A DNA stretch of 64,000 nucleotides. It comes from Amia ocellicauda (Eukaryota; Chordata; Actinopteri; Amiiformes; Amiidae). The stretch spans positions 7,602,001 to 7,666,000 of the forward strand of contig NC_089855.1 of the NCBI RefSeq assembly GCF_036373705.1, in the 5' to 3' direction. Each line of letters opens with the position of its first letter. Within the stretch, counting starts at the first letter, position 1. Under the pieces are notes generated by a model. That model ran no database searches. It had not been told where the DNA came from and worked only from the letters and a program-made list of their open reading frames with translations. The position numbers were made by a program, and so were the translations under genes. This document shows, piece by piece, positions 1 to 13,247 of the stretch.

Positions 1-2373
1 GAGGAGACGGCTGTACTCGGATGGGCTTCTCTCCTTCCCCTCCGTCTGCACCAGCATGTTGAGCGAGTAGAGCTGGGTGGTCAAGGGTCCGCTTCGGTCT
101 TCGTTCAGCAGGGCTTCGATCAGCAGCAGCCCCCCACCTGAGGGGCAAACACATGTGAGACACAGAGGAACACACTGGGCCGAGAGGAGAGAGACATTAG
201 GTGGTATAAAAACTCACTACTATCTTCACTGCAGTCCATCTTCTTCCTACGACTCACCCTGGCTAGGATTCTGTTGTCCCCAACCCGAAGAGCCTTACTT
301 TCGCCAGATATCCTCAGTGTCCTCTACGGAAAGCCCAAGGTCAGACTGCCTGTGGCTCCACGGCAGACATGTCCTTTCCTGCACAGCGGTCTGACTCAGC
401 TCGGCTCTATAAACACTCTGTTCATTCTGCACAGCCTCCCTGCAAAGTGTGTGCGTGTGTGTGTGTGCGTTCCCCAGGGGAAAACGCTCTCCCTTCATGT
501 TTATATACGACTCCTGCATCCCGCTCAGGTAATGGGTGACTATAATTATATTACATTATAGGGACAGCTTTGTACTGTTGCTCCATTTTCTCCTCCTCTC
601 TCTCTCTCGTCTTATTTATGTTACATTGTTAATGTTTTTTACAGTGTGTGTGGGGATGTGTGGTGTGGGAGAGTGCACGCATACACACACACAAACACAC
701 ACACACGCATGGCTCCAGCTGGGAGGATCTAATTCCAATATCAAGCCTGACCGACCTCTCCGAACCTGCGGCTGGAATAAGGGTGGCCTGTGAATCGCCC
801 CTCCACGGACACCTGGAGTTTTATGAGCGCTTTTATTTTCCGTTGTCCTGGTTCCACTCGGGGGGCGTCTTTAGAGCCACAACTCGTGCAGCGTCCTTCG
901 CTCGGGTCTCGTTGAACCCCAGTCCAGACGTTTATGATGATATACAGACCACATATGAAACGTTTCTCTCTTGCTACTGTGGTTGTATTTAATCATGATA
1001 TAATACTACTGTGTTCAGAAACATGAGCATAAAGCCACCATGCCAATTTGCTCTGCTGGGGCAGCTTCCTAAGAGCCCTCTATCTTGTTCTGGCCATACC
1101 GAGACCCCTGACCCTCACACCCTACAGCTGTGTCATTTTGTCATACAATAAACTTTCTAGATCAGTGAACAAAAGCAGAAATTCAAACCGGATTGCCACA
1201 CTCACACGTGGAATGCTAATCAGATTTCACATTACTTTGATTATGGTGATTAATCATTCAGTTTAGACCGCTGTAAGACTGGAGAAAGTCCTTTACCTTT
1301 CCTGAACTTATTAGAGGAAATCTGGACAGAATATAGAGAACCTCCTTTTACTTGGAAATGTTGCATTTACACGCACTATTTATTTCAAAATGGCGTCGGT
1401 GTCACAATAGCTACTGCCTCTGTGACCTGCACTTATACTGGACTGCTGCCTCATGCAAAACTGATTATAGTGTGACATTTAAGGCTCTGTCAGTCATGCC
1501 CATTGTGTGCCTACAACAAATACAATACTAAGAAGGTTTTAAAAAGGGGATTTGACCAATTAAGTGGCTTTCTTTTACATGTGAGAGTTACAGTTCTCTC
1601 AGGACACGAGAGGTAAGGAAAAAACAAAGACACCCTAATAAATCTAAGCGGTATTTTTGTCGGTGGCATCCTTGGAGAACACTTGATTAATGAAGCACCC
1701 TTGTGTCACAGTTGTAAATGGTAAATGAAAAGAGTTCAGGTAAAAGACAAAAATGCATCTTAAGTGAAGGTAAACAACTGTGACACTGTCAAAGTAATGC
1801 AAGTTAGAGAGGAGGATGTCTCTCCCCACGTCAGAGCAGACAGAAGTGCCTTCAATAACAGGAGGGCTGCTCTGAGAAACCGTATGCACTGCCTGTGTCC
1901 TCCAATTGTTTACTGGACTCACTTACTTTCTTCACTAATTTGTATTCTGTTCATTTGTTTTCCAGCCTAAGATGCATTTGTTTCTTCCAATTCTCTTCGC
2001 AGAGAAGGTGAATGCAATGTCATATCTTTACTCAAACTGCTCAGCTGTTGCATAACTGTCTTCCGGATGGGGCTCAAACTTCAGAGCGTAACAGTTTTTT
2101 TTTTAGTTTTTCTTGTCTGTTTGTTTTTCCCATTGCAGGGGAAAGGGGTGGCTGCAAGGCTTCTGTCTGGGTTTTTTTTGTCAACATTTGCATGTTCAAG
2201 TCTAATAACCATCAGATCTGGTCTGGCATCACCGAGGCCAGCTAAACACCCAGAGCAAGTGACAGAGTCTAACTGCATTAAAAATTAACCAGACCTTGAC
2301 TGGAATTAAGATGCCTGAGTATATCTACATAGACATCTACCAGTATGTATGTGTGTGTAGGTGTATATATATA

Positions 2374-2416
<43 letters not shown>

Positions 2417-5400
2417 TACATACAGATAGGTGACAAATTAAAGGAAAAACCTGAATAAATGAGTGGAGGAACATAACGAATTCAGAGGCCTCCAAACAGG
2501 TGTACTGCATGATACAATTAAGCAAATAACATCCTCTCATGCTCTGTGGCATGTGTACAAATGCTGAGCAGCCCAGTTGACCTCGATTTTGGATCAAGAT
2601 GGCAAGAGGAAAGGATCTCAGCGACTGTGAAAGAGGGGTCATTATGGGGGCACGAATGGCAGGAGCTTCAGTCACACAGACGCACAACTGGCTCATGTTC
2701 TGGACAAGTGGGTGAGTGCATGTGTGGGACACCAAGAGAACGGGACAGGCCTGACTGCTGGACCCCTACAGTGAGGGGGTCCGGAGGCTCTGTTATACTG
2801 TGGGGGGCATTTTCCTGGCGTGGTTTGGGTCCACTTGTCCCCTTAGAGGGAAGGGTCACTGCAAATCATTGCACAGTTATTCTGAATGATCACCTTTATC
2901 CTATGGTGACACATTTCTATCCTGGTGGGAGTGGTCTCTTCCAGGATGACAATGCCCATCCACAGGGCACGAGGGTCACTGAATGGTGTGATGAGTATGA
3001 CAATGATGTGAATCATATGCTTCGCAATCATGGCCTTCGCAGTCACCAGATCTCAACCCAGTTGAACACCTATGGGAGATTGTAGATCGACGTGTCAGAC
3101 AGCGCTCTCCACCACCACCATCAAAACCCCAAATAAGGGAATATCTTTTGGAAGAATGGTGTTCATCCCTCCAGTAGAGTCCAGAGACTCGTATAATATG
3201 ATAGAATGAAGCTGTTCTGGGGCTCGTGGTGCCCAACTCCTTACTGACACACTATGTAGGTTTTTCATTTCAATTGTCATCTGTCTGTATATATATTTAT
3301 GATAAGTGTTTCCACATTTAAGGTACTAAATGCACAGATACACAGATGTCCAATATGTGGGAGCTCATGTCTCAAAGTGTGCAGCCCTGGTTCTGTCTGT
3401 CTGGGTCGTGTGGCCGGACCGGGCTGCACCGTACCTGGGCGACAGGAATGGTGGACCTTCGTAAGCAGCTCCAGGCTCTTGACGTCGGTCCAGTCATGGA
3501 GGATGCGGGCCAGGATGTAGAGGTCCGCTTCAGGCAGGGCGTCTCTGAAGAAGTCTCCTGCGCACACAGAGAGGTCTCTGAGAACCTGGGGAACACACTC
3601 CAACACAGCCCACACTCTGAATTATGAAGTTTCAGTATTTATTTAGTTATTTCCCCGGTGAAATAGAAGTCTATCTTCCCAGTGCAGGCAGGTAGTCCAG
3701 TTAATGCAGCCCAGAGATATGCAATACAGACAGCAGCCAAAGGAAAGTGGGGAGCAGATGTTGAGGAAGCTTCCTGTCTGATCTCTATTACAGCAACTTG
3801 ACAGCGCGGCCCTGAAGATTTAGCCCTCCACGCCTGTCAGTCACTCACATGTTCCCGTTGGGAGCCTAAACTCTAATCCTAATTGCGAAACTGAAGGGAC
3901 TGGTGAGCAAAACTTCAGCCGAGAGATGATATCAAACGTGCAAGTGATCAATTATAAAGGAAAGGGAAAAAATGAACTTTCGCGGCCTTGGCTCAGAGTT
4001 TTATTTTATTTTTACTTTTTCATGTATCCAAAATGAGTGACTGATTGGTGAGGAATGGGATTTACTCTCAGTGGTGGTCAGCTAGAAAGTCATCCTGACT
4101 ATCCTGTATGAAACATTCAAATGTCCTAGATTTGAGGTTTTAATGAGGACATGTGAGTGTTTTATTCACAGAGTAAAGATTTAGGTAAAAAAATCATGAG
4201 CTGGTGATTGGCTGGTGTAAAAACATGGCTTGCAAGGGTGGAAGCTTGAGATTTAATCTCAGGGCAATTAATTGTTTCAAAGTTCAGTTCACACGGGTGG
4301 CTGAGACTCAGGTGTGAATGGCAGGGGGTTTTATACTTAAATTACATCTTATGGCTTCAATAAAACATAAGGCCAGGTCATTCGATTTCCACTTATTTAA
4401 AGCAAGTTTCAAGATGTTTTTAAAATGTGTGTGTGTATGAGAGAGAGAAGCTGTGTGTCTGTGTTTGTATTTTTTTTATGTCTAAGCATTTGTAAGTAAT
4501 GTCTTACCGAGGGAGTGTCTCTCGTCACTTTCTGACGTCTGAATTAAGCACCGCATCACCAACATTTAATTTCATGCTGTTTACACAATTCAAGTGATCA
4601 GGGGGGAGAAACCCACGTTAATCAAACGAGTCACTCATTATGGCACTTAAACACAATGTCTAGATAATCCTGTTAAGCACAATCTACCAGATCTTTCTCC
4701 TTCAACAGGCCGACCGAGAACCCGAACACAGAGATGGGTCTCTCTCTGGCTGATAAAAGTTATTTTGCCCGCAATACATTATTGATTTCCTGGCAGCTTG
4801 CCTCACAGACACAAGGCACAGCATGAGTTACGGCAAGAATACCTTCATGGAAAGAAATCCTCCTCTCATCCGTCGGCACAAAGTGCTCCTTCGCCGTTTG
4901 CACCACCTTCGGGAGGTCGAAAATGGTCACCGTGGTCTCGGGATACGCAGACACACATTGTTTGGCCAGAGCGCCGCTGCAACCTTCAGAGACAAAGACT
5001 TAGGAGGTCACACTTAACTGCACAGCACACAGTGGGGGTGTCAGCTTAAGAAAAGTGGAAATGGTAGAATTACAGAGGTTATATAGCTGCTGCAAAGGAA
5101 GGAGAGCTTAAGCCTTGAAGAGAAAATCTGTCTGTAACGCAGACAGAATAGTAACATTTTAATGTTTCAGGTCAGTGATATGCAACACTGTAGAATATCT
5201 CCTGTCGGTCATAACACTGATGAAAACACAGCTTAACTGAGATTCTGTAACATTATGGGTTCAGATTGACATTCTAAACTCAGTGAAATATAGAGTTATA
5301 TTTATATGAAAAGAAGAGAACCTACCTAACCAAACTAAAACAGTTGTTTCTGTCACTGAGTAACATTGACTCTAATCTTTTATAATTGTGTAATAATATA

Positions 5401-8400
5401 CAACATTGTGCAGGGCGAATACAACATTTGTGTGTTTGTATAGAACATTTACTTTTGATTACTTTTATTAACGAGTGTTAAGTATATAATTAGGAACATT
5501 GACAGTGGAAATGGTCTCTTTAAGAGTTTAGATTTGAATGTTATTTCATATTGATAATGTTGGTAGGAGACATATGAGAAAATCAAAGAGAAATCGAGAA
5601 ACAGACCAACTAAGCTTTGATCTTTGCAATCTGGGCTTTCTCTGAACCGGACAAAAACCATGGTGACTCGATTACTCGAAGACTCGAAGTCTTCTCTATA
5701 ACTGTGACGACCAATGTTTGCAAAACAGTGAGGTTACGAATCTTACTGATTTTAGGGGGAAGGGGTCATGTCAGAGGAAATTCAAAAACTTAAAAGTGTA
5801 TTACAATCATTATGGTCAACATAATGTCAAAAGTTGGTGCACGCCTAATACACATTGATAGGGGTTATTTGGGCAAACAAAGTCAGTGGGATACAGCGGG
5901 CATCCACTATAAGCTGAGCTGTGTGGATGTCTCTTCTTGTCCTGTATAATTTCAGCTCCATACCTTCATAATTCTCACAATTTACTCTGGACAACTCGTG
6001 CAAAACCATTAACTTTATTGCCAATGTGTTAAAATGGACAGCCGGAGGCGCTGTTTTGGGTGAGTTTAAATACACTAGCCTTGCCATTTTCTTGAGTGTT
6101 GTTTTTCTGTGGTGGCCAATAGGCTGATTCTTTCTAAGTGTGATTGAGCGACTTTCCCGTCTGAACCATCGCTTTGCCTAATTTTATCTCTCCTGCTAAC
6201 CCGCGGCGCTGACACCTTCTTAAACACTAAATCGGCGTTGGAAAAGAAAGAAAGTGTGAAGTTTCACAAGCATGACACAGAATTAGCAAATGTACTTTGG
6301 AGGTATTTGTTTATTTGTTCTTTAATTCTATAATTCTCCTCCCTGTCAGCTCCATTTACCCACCCTCCGTCTGTCAGGAGTTGGCTCCCTCTTCGCGAGA
6401 CGCGCTGTGCTTAAAAACTACCTTAATCCTTAATCTTGCTTTTATCATTCTACGCACATATCCTCGCCTCGTCTCGAAGAACAAAGTTGCCGCGGAATTC
6501 CTTCGCACGTGACGCCCAAACAGAAAGGAACAAGACCTCTGGTTCTCACGGATGCGTTAAAATATGCACACGGTGACCTTAATCTCGACTGGGATCGGGA
6601 GGGATTTGAAGCAGGTGTTAAGATGTGCATTACAATTCAACAGGGTGTTTTTTACCCACCTGTACTCCTCAGGAGCACACAAGCACTTGAATCCCAAAGT
6701 GTTTCACATCACTGCAATGCGACAGACACCCCTGGGCTGTTGTTTTCCTTGGCTAACCCCGAGCACAACAGGTTGCGTCCCTGCCGGGCTTCCTGATTTT
6801 TATTAGTATTAGGAGACCACCAATATAAGAGCCCGAACACAAAAAGAATTGTCGAACAAAATATATTTCCTGTGTAGTTTTCTTGTCATCAAATCAAGAT
6901 GGGACTGCCCCCATGTTGTGAGGGAACAAAGCAGAGTATAAAGGCACAATACGGGGTGTACTGAGTAGGTCAGCAACCACCAAACACAGAGTTCGACCTC
7001 AAATCAAAAGCAGCACAATTTCAGAGTGATAAGAAGGTCACGTCAAAGCCCCGAATGTAAGCAAAGGGACTTTATTCTGTTCTCTCAGAGTTACAGGGAG
7101 CCACCTGGCCATTGATAAAACTGGGGTTTAGTGATACTGAATTTACATGCATGTGGAAATCCACTTGGCCGTCGTGTTGTTTTTTGGAAGTGCCACCAGA
7201 GCTTTGCCATAATCCAGCCCTGAAGTAACAAAAGCATAACGAGAGATTGCACGGCCCTTCTCTCGTGTAGCTTGTGTCAGAGGCCAGGCTTTGATGCTGA
7301 AACCAACGTGGTCGGTACCATTTCAGCTGCTGGGGAAAACTTGCGACACCGACAGTGTCCTCTGACCTTGGATGGGCGCTTATTTCTTCAAAAAATATGA
7401 AGTTCATCCCAGATTCGGGTAAGAGTGTTTGTTTCCGTGTTTGGATTCCAGCCCTGCTCGAGAAGGTCTAAACGTCCGCTTAAAACGTACCGAAACCATA
7501 ACGTGTTGTGTTGCATTGTACGTATTTGTACACACAACAGTGTGAACTGTCACTCTCTATATGAAAAGAAAATGGGCATATGACCCTGGCACACTTTGTC
7601 GTCTTAGCTGAGCGCCCAAAATGAAAAGAATGAGACAGTGAGGCTGTTGGAGTCATTCTCAAGCCCACATTTGTACCTTAACTGCATATTTTTCCATTAT
7701 TCCAGCCTTGAAGACATGACATATGTGTGACGCAATGTGAGGTGCCATAAAATGAAACTGGAAATCATAAATCTACTGAGAGATTTACTCTGAAAGTTAA
7801 TTAAACCTGCAATAGCAAGCCTGCAGTACAAGAATCCCAGAAACCTGCAGGCAAATCCAGGCCAGCTACATCGAATTTCATACCCAGCAATTTACTCGCT
7901 CAGAGGAGCAGCAACATGATACTGCATGTGACCAGTATCTATCACAGTTCTTCAGAGATTTGCAATTTATTTTACAGTAAAGCTGTCAGTTGTGTTTACT
8001 TTAAGCCACCAGTCGCAGGATGAAATGCAAAAGCTGCCGACTGTCATTGACTTGAACAATCATGATCCTGCCCCTCCTGGAAACGATCCCATGCTTCAAA
8101 GAAGAAGGAAAAAAGACTATTATAGCACTAAAGGATGGGTTTAGCAGCTCCTGGACTCCACACTTCAGTATTTTCAGGTGGGATGAAGTGAACAAGATGG
8201 CAGGTAAGTTCTGACACTTTACTGCAACTCGAATGGCAAGCAGGAGGTTGTAAAGAAAAAGATTGCGTCACTATGATTGAAGCAAATCCCCGTTCAGCCA
8301 CACAACGCCAATGTCTGAAGAGCAGAGAAAAGGGGAAACTGTCTGGCTTATCTTCCTTCAATTGGGAGCTGAATGATGCCTTCATAAAGAAGTCACATGT

Positions 8401-11400
8401 ACCAGATTTCATTCTATTCAGGGGATTTGGTTAAAAAAACACACGCCATCTTGGAATACACATTCCAACGCGTAACTATCGTAATTATTTACTATTGCAA
8501 ACTCAGGCATTCTCAGAGTCTGCGGAGTAAAAACCCCAGTGCAGATACGCCGTAGTGTATAGATAGTACACATGGTATGAGAGTATAAAATGCAGAAGGA
8601 AAACACCCTGGTGAAAAAAAGCAATTACCACGTATTGATCATGGTTCAGTCTCTGCAAAACTGTGTGTTTGGAATTCAGAGGTGGGCCGTAACTTTTCAC
8701 CGCGTTGCGTAAGAAAGAGGAGCTTTGAGACCGTGTCTCCCCCAACAGGGCTGTCAAGCCGGGAGCGCGTGTGAGGGAACAGGGCGCCGTCTGGCTAGAT
8801 GAGGCTGTCTGTGTGGAGAGCCAACCTCTCGCAGCACAATAATCGTTCTAGTGAATTCACAGCTACATCTGGTGGGAAACAGAGGTAGCGCAACCCCTCC
8901 AAAATGCCAAGACTTCCCAGAGAGACCTGCGATGATTATCATTGTTTTTCAAATACAGGAAGTACTTTTCTGGATAATATAAATATTATCCGCTCCTTGT
9001 GACCTCAGTCAGATTGGTTTATAGCGCTTGGAGACCAAAAGGGTTGGCATAACATTTAAACACAAAGGAAGGTCATATCTGTGTTTACCTTTGACCTCAA
9101 TTACTGCAGTGAGTTTGTGAAATATTGCGCTGGAGTGCACGAGAGCCACAAGGCACAGGGAACAGATGGCTCGTGTTCAGTGGGCCAGGCTGAGACATTC
9201 CCATCCCTCGACACTTCACCTCTCTGTTGTGCGTGTCTGGGGACGGGATCTGCGAGACTTGAACTGAGTCGCACTGTCTCCGTGGGCAGGGCGCCATCTG
9301 GTCTCCCTCATAAATGCGGGAATCGCACACTACCGGTACATAGTGTGACACAAACGTGTTACAAAACATACAGTAACACAGTTCTCAGTATTGCACTTTC
9401 ACTGTAAATGCATGCAAAGCAGGCATTTCCCAATAATACCTCAAATGTACAAGATATCACAGTGCGGAGAGTGGAAGGGATTCTCACAAAGTAGGAAAAC
9501 AACCTTTTCAGCCAGAAGAATAATGTGGTCTACAGCCTTGGTCCTGCACAACCACAGTCTTATAGGATATTGGTCGGATTAACTAATTCAGATGTCACAG
9601 GAAACCAAAACCAGAAGACTGCGGCTCAGTTTTAGTGTTTCCGAAAAGAACCCATGTGTTCATGTCAGCAGCATTCATCTGGAAGAGAGGGAAACGCCTG
9701 CTACCTACCTCCAAGGTCATAGATGCTCTTGAAAGGCGAGAGGTCGAAAGCGGTCACAACATCTCTGCCGCAGATATTCCAGACGGAGTTCATGAGCTGC
9801 ATGAATTTGATCATCTCTTCATCTGACCTGAGAGGAAGAAACAGCGCCATGAAAATCAACGAGTCCTGGAATACGTTTGTGCAGAAGATTGGAAACCACG
9901 GTCCTTCGCTTTCAGCCGAATCCTCTCCCTTGCTTTGCAGATCAATTCATTCTCACTTTCTAACGCTGTATATGTTTCTAGAAATGCCTGTGGGTACCCA
10001 ACGCGTAGTGGAGTTTTTAGTTTTTTTTTTTGTAACAATCATTTTTTTGTTTGTTTTTTTATTACTGATATCGTCATTAGTATTTCAAACATCTCTAGTC
10101 CTGATAAAGCTCCATTCTTATTGTTTATCTCTTTCATTTTCTGTAGGCTAGCCCAGAAGACCACCTCTTGTCTCCATCATTGTCCTTAAAACGCACGTGA
10201 TAAATTAATTTACTGGGGAATCAGAAACTGAGCCTCTCCAGGTGTCCAGGAGCAACGCGGAGGTTGATGCAATATGCTGCCACTTTAAAAGACCTGAGGG
10301 GAGCGATGTGAGGACCATGCAGTACTAGTCATCATCAGTGACTGCCAGCAATATTGTAACCTTGGGATCCGTTTGGTTTATGGATACACTAACAGACAGC
10401 TCTCCGCAGCTCTTCCCTCCAGCGCTAAAGTGTTTTTCATAAGTCCTCTGTACGGTATGAAATATTCATGCCACTTGAGGAGCGGGGAAATGCCCATATT
10501 AGAGCTGGGTCCTTCTAGACGACTATTCACCGTGCTCTCTGCCACCGCCGTGAATGGAGGGGTTATGAAAACGAGATGTGAACCACATGTGCGATACACT
10601 ACTGAGTCACATGTTGGATTTGAGAGTTACATCTTTTCTCTGCTGCCCAGGATGATGGTGTGGTATTTTTGTGGTTCATAAGAACAAAGTTTACAGACGA
10701 GAGGAGGCCATTCGCCCCATCATGCTCGTTTGGTGTCCATTAATAACTAAGTGATCAAGGATCCTATCCAGTCTGTTTTTGAATGTTCCCAAATTGTCTC
10801 TTCAGCCACATCGCTGGGGAGTTTGTTCAGATTGTGACGCCTCTCTGTGTGAAGAAGTGTCTCCTGTTTTCTGTCTTGAATGCCTTGAAGCCCAATTTCC
10901 ATTTGTGTCCCCGGGTGCGTGTGTCCCTGCTGATCTGGAAAAGCTCCTCTGGTTTGATGTGGTTCACCTGAAATTGTGCCTAAAACCCTATACACTGGAC
11001 ACTGAAGTACTTGTATTGCAACACTTGGTATGTAGGATTTACTCAAATCTCATTTTACATGTATTCAATTTAAACTGGCGTAGTTTGGTTAGACTACTGC
11101 CTCTGTATGGGAACGTCACAGCTCAACTGTAAAATGAAAATATTCACAAGAATACTCTCAATAAACTGGATTTCTCTATCATTCACTACACACACAAAGA
11201 CATCCAAATAACAAAACAGCTCCAGATGATACTGGCGCCCGGCTCACAAAAGCCACTTCAGAACGAATTCAGATTTCTTCTTTCTGTTGGAAGACAACAA
11301 AGACGAAATTGACTCGTCTGCCCTGCATTGGTTGAACCCGCGGCTCTGTGATTAAATGCATAAAAAACCTCCGTCTCCGACTGTATCATTTATTTTTGTG

Positions 11401-13161
11401 TAAGTCGAGTGGGTAAACCTACACCCGAGTGACTACCCCGCAATGGCTCAGCTTTAATTTAATGAGCTGTGCAAAGTAAAAGAGCAGTTGGAAGAAAGAA
11501 ATTAAAATCTTTCAGAGGGAGGCGAGGGGAGGTTGGTCAGAGCACAACAAACTTGGTTGCCAACCTGCAGAGGATTGCCATCCAGGGTTGTGTTTAAAAA
11601 GACAATGTCACCATCGCATGGAGCTATGAGGATGCCTGATCCACAACAAGTGCTTCTACTCTTTGGGAGGGGCTGAATCTATTAATAGCGCTCTTCCTAT
11701 CGAGTCGTGATGTCTTATCGTTTGTCAGAGCATCTTGTATAACAGCAGGTTACTGTGAGAGACAGCCTGGGGAGACAGCCTCGGCTTACCTCTCATTCAT
11801 AAGCTGTTCGGTGCAAGAAAACTCATTACGGGCCCAGACAACAACGACACGCCCCGCATAGGACGAGGCCTACGGGACCAAGAGCGATGATTTGATACTG
11901 ACATCTTCCCCTACAAAGGAATGGACTGTTTTTTTTTTTCCTTTTTAAGGTATTAGACAAGGTATTTTTGCAGTCACCTGTACAGGGCTTCGAAGAGATC
12001 GCTGGAGCTGACACCGAACGCCTTCTCATACTGGTTTTTCCCTTCCCTGAGAGAAAAGGAAAACGGAGGAGATAAGCTAGGGATGCTTGAAGAAAAAGCT
12101 AATTTAAAGCATTCATTAACTAACGATCATATACAACCCTATACTTTGCAAATCATATCATCTTTACTTGAGCTACATTGCTCAGAAGTGACATATGACG
12201 TGCCATTCAACAGCATCTGGTTTGAGTTCAACACTTCTCAGAGCTATCACAGAAAATGGAAAGATACTCTACAATATAGATGCCCTGTATGTGTCTGATT
12301 CATATACATTTGTTATTTTAACCACAACCAATAAGGTCACAGTTTGTATGACTGAGTTTGTTTCATAGGCTGGTTGATCAACATAAACCGAAGACCGATA
12401 CCTTCAATTGTTAGCATGAGTTCGGCCTCACATCCAGTCACAACTGCATGGAAGTTGTCCGATGGATAAGTGAGCTCCTCGCATGGAGGCTGTTGGTTGT
12501 TTACAGCACTGAAAAGCCAATGTGTGCCTGAGCTGAAGACCTGAAGCCAGGGCTGTTTGATGAGTGGAAGCACATGGATCAGACAGTCACTCAAAATCTG
12601 TCTGACTCTCCGGCGCGAGAAGAGCACAGAAAGAAGCTAACGGTGAATGATTTGCTGTGAGATATTCCCACACGCGGTCTTACAGTGGAACTAAGCGAGG
12701 TGATTAACATTTTGTTCGTGTCTCTAAAGTGAGGCTTCGATGGCATCAGAGTCAGGGATACACGTATGTTATTTATTGATTTTTATAAGATTTTCAGACG
12801 ATTATTTTGCGTCACAGAGCATTGTAAATAAACCCGCCTTTCCTTGCACCGGTTCCAAGTTTCTGTGCGTCTGTTTCCTAAACATATGTGTGTGTATACT
12901 TACCTCACCGCATCTGTCAAGTAGTGCCAGCACAAGTAGATAGTGTTGGAGCTGTACTGGATCGAATGGTATAAAGACTTAGGGCTGCTCTTCGTCAGGT
13001 ATATTCTTGAGTCCTCTGTGTTGCTGTAGCATGCTAGAAAGCAACAACACAAAAAATTAAACACACAACTCACCTGAGCAGAACCTGATACAGAAGCCAT
13101 GAATTAAATAGAGTGTTTGAGGCTATGAAATGCATTATCAATATAGAATAAATGACACTGC

Positions 13162-13247
<86 letters not shown>

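Larger units (their letters stand above)
138..3434 (-). other. ASMT intron 7
   Basis: Bounded by the exon 7 donor (GTAC at 3434-3431) and the exon 8 acceptor (AG at 139-138). It holds a CA-rich tract (about 678-708), the microsatellite at 2345 and the decayed Tc1 element. Nothing else is recognised. Confidence 0.85.

Noticed and set aside
20-30. Suspected single-base frameshift in ASMT exon 8
   Set aside because: A base-by-base recount gives [15 protein letters not shown] in frame, which aligns with the human protein; there is no lesion.
2546-3085. The 179-codon frame as a functional gene
   Set aside because: Its parts are transposase fragments in shifted frames with the first catalytic Asp region deleted.
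6930-6970. GTATAAAGGC as a TATA promoter within ASMT intron 5
   Set aside because: No donor or coding exon follows at a sensible distance; probably chance.
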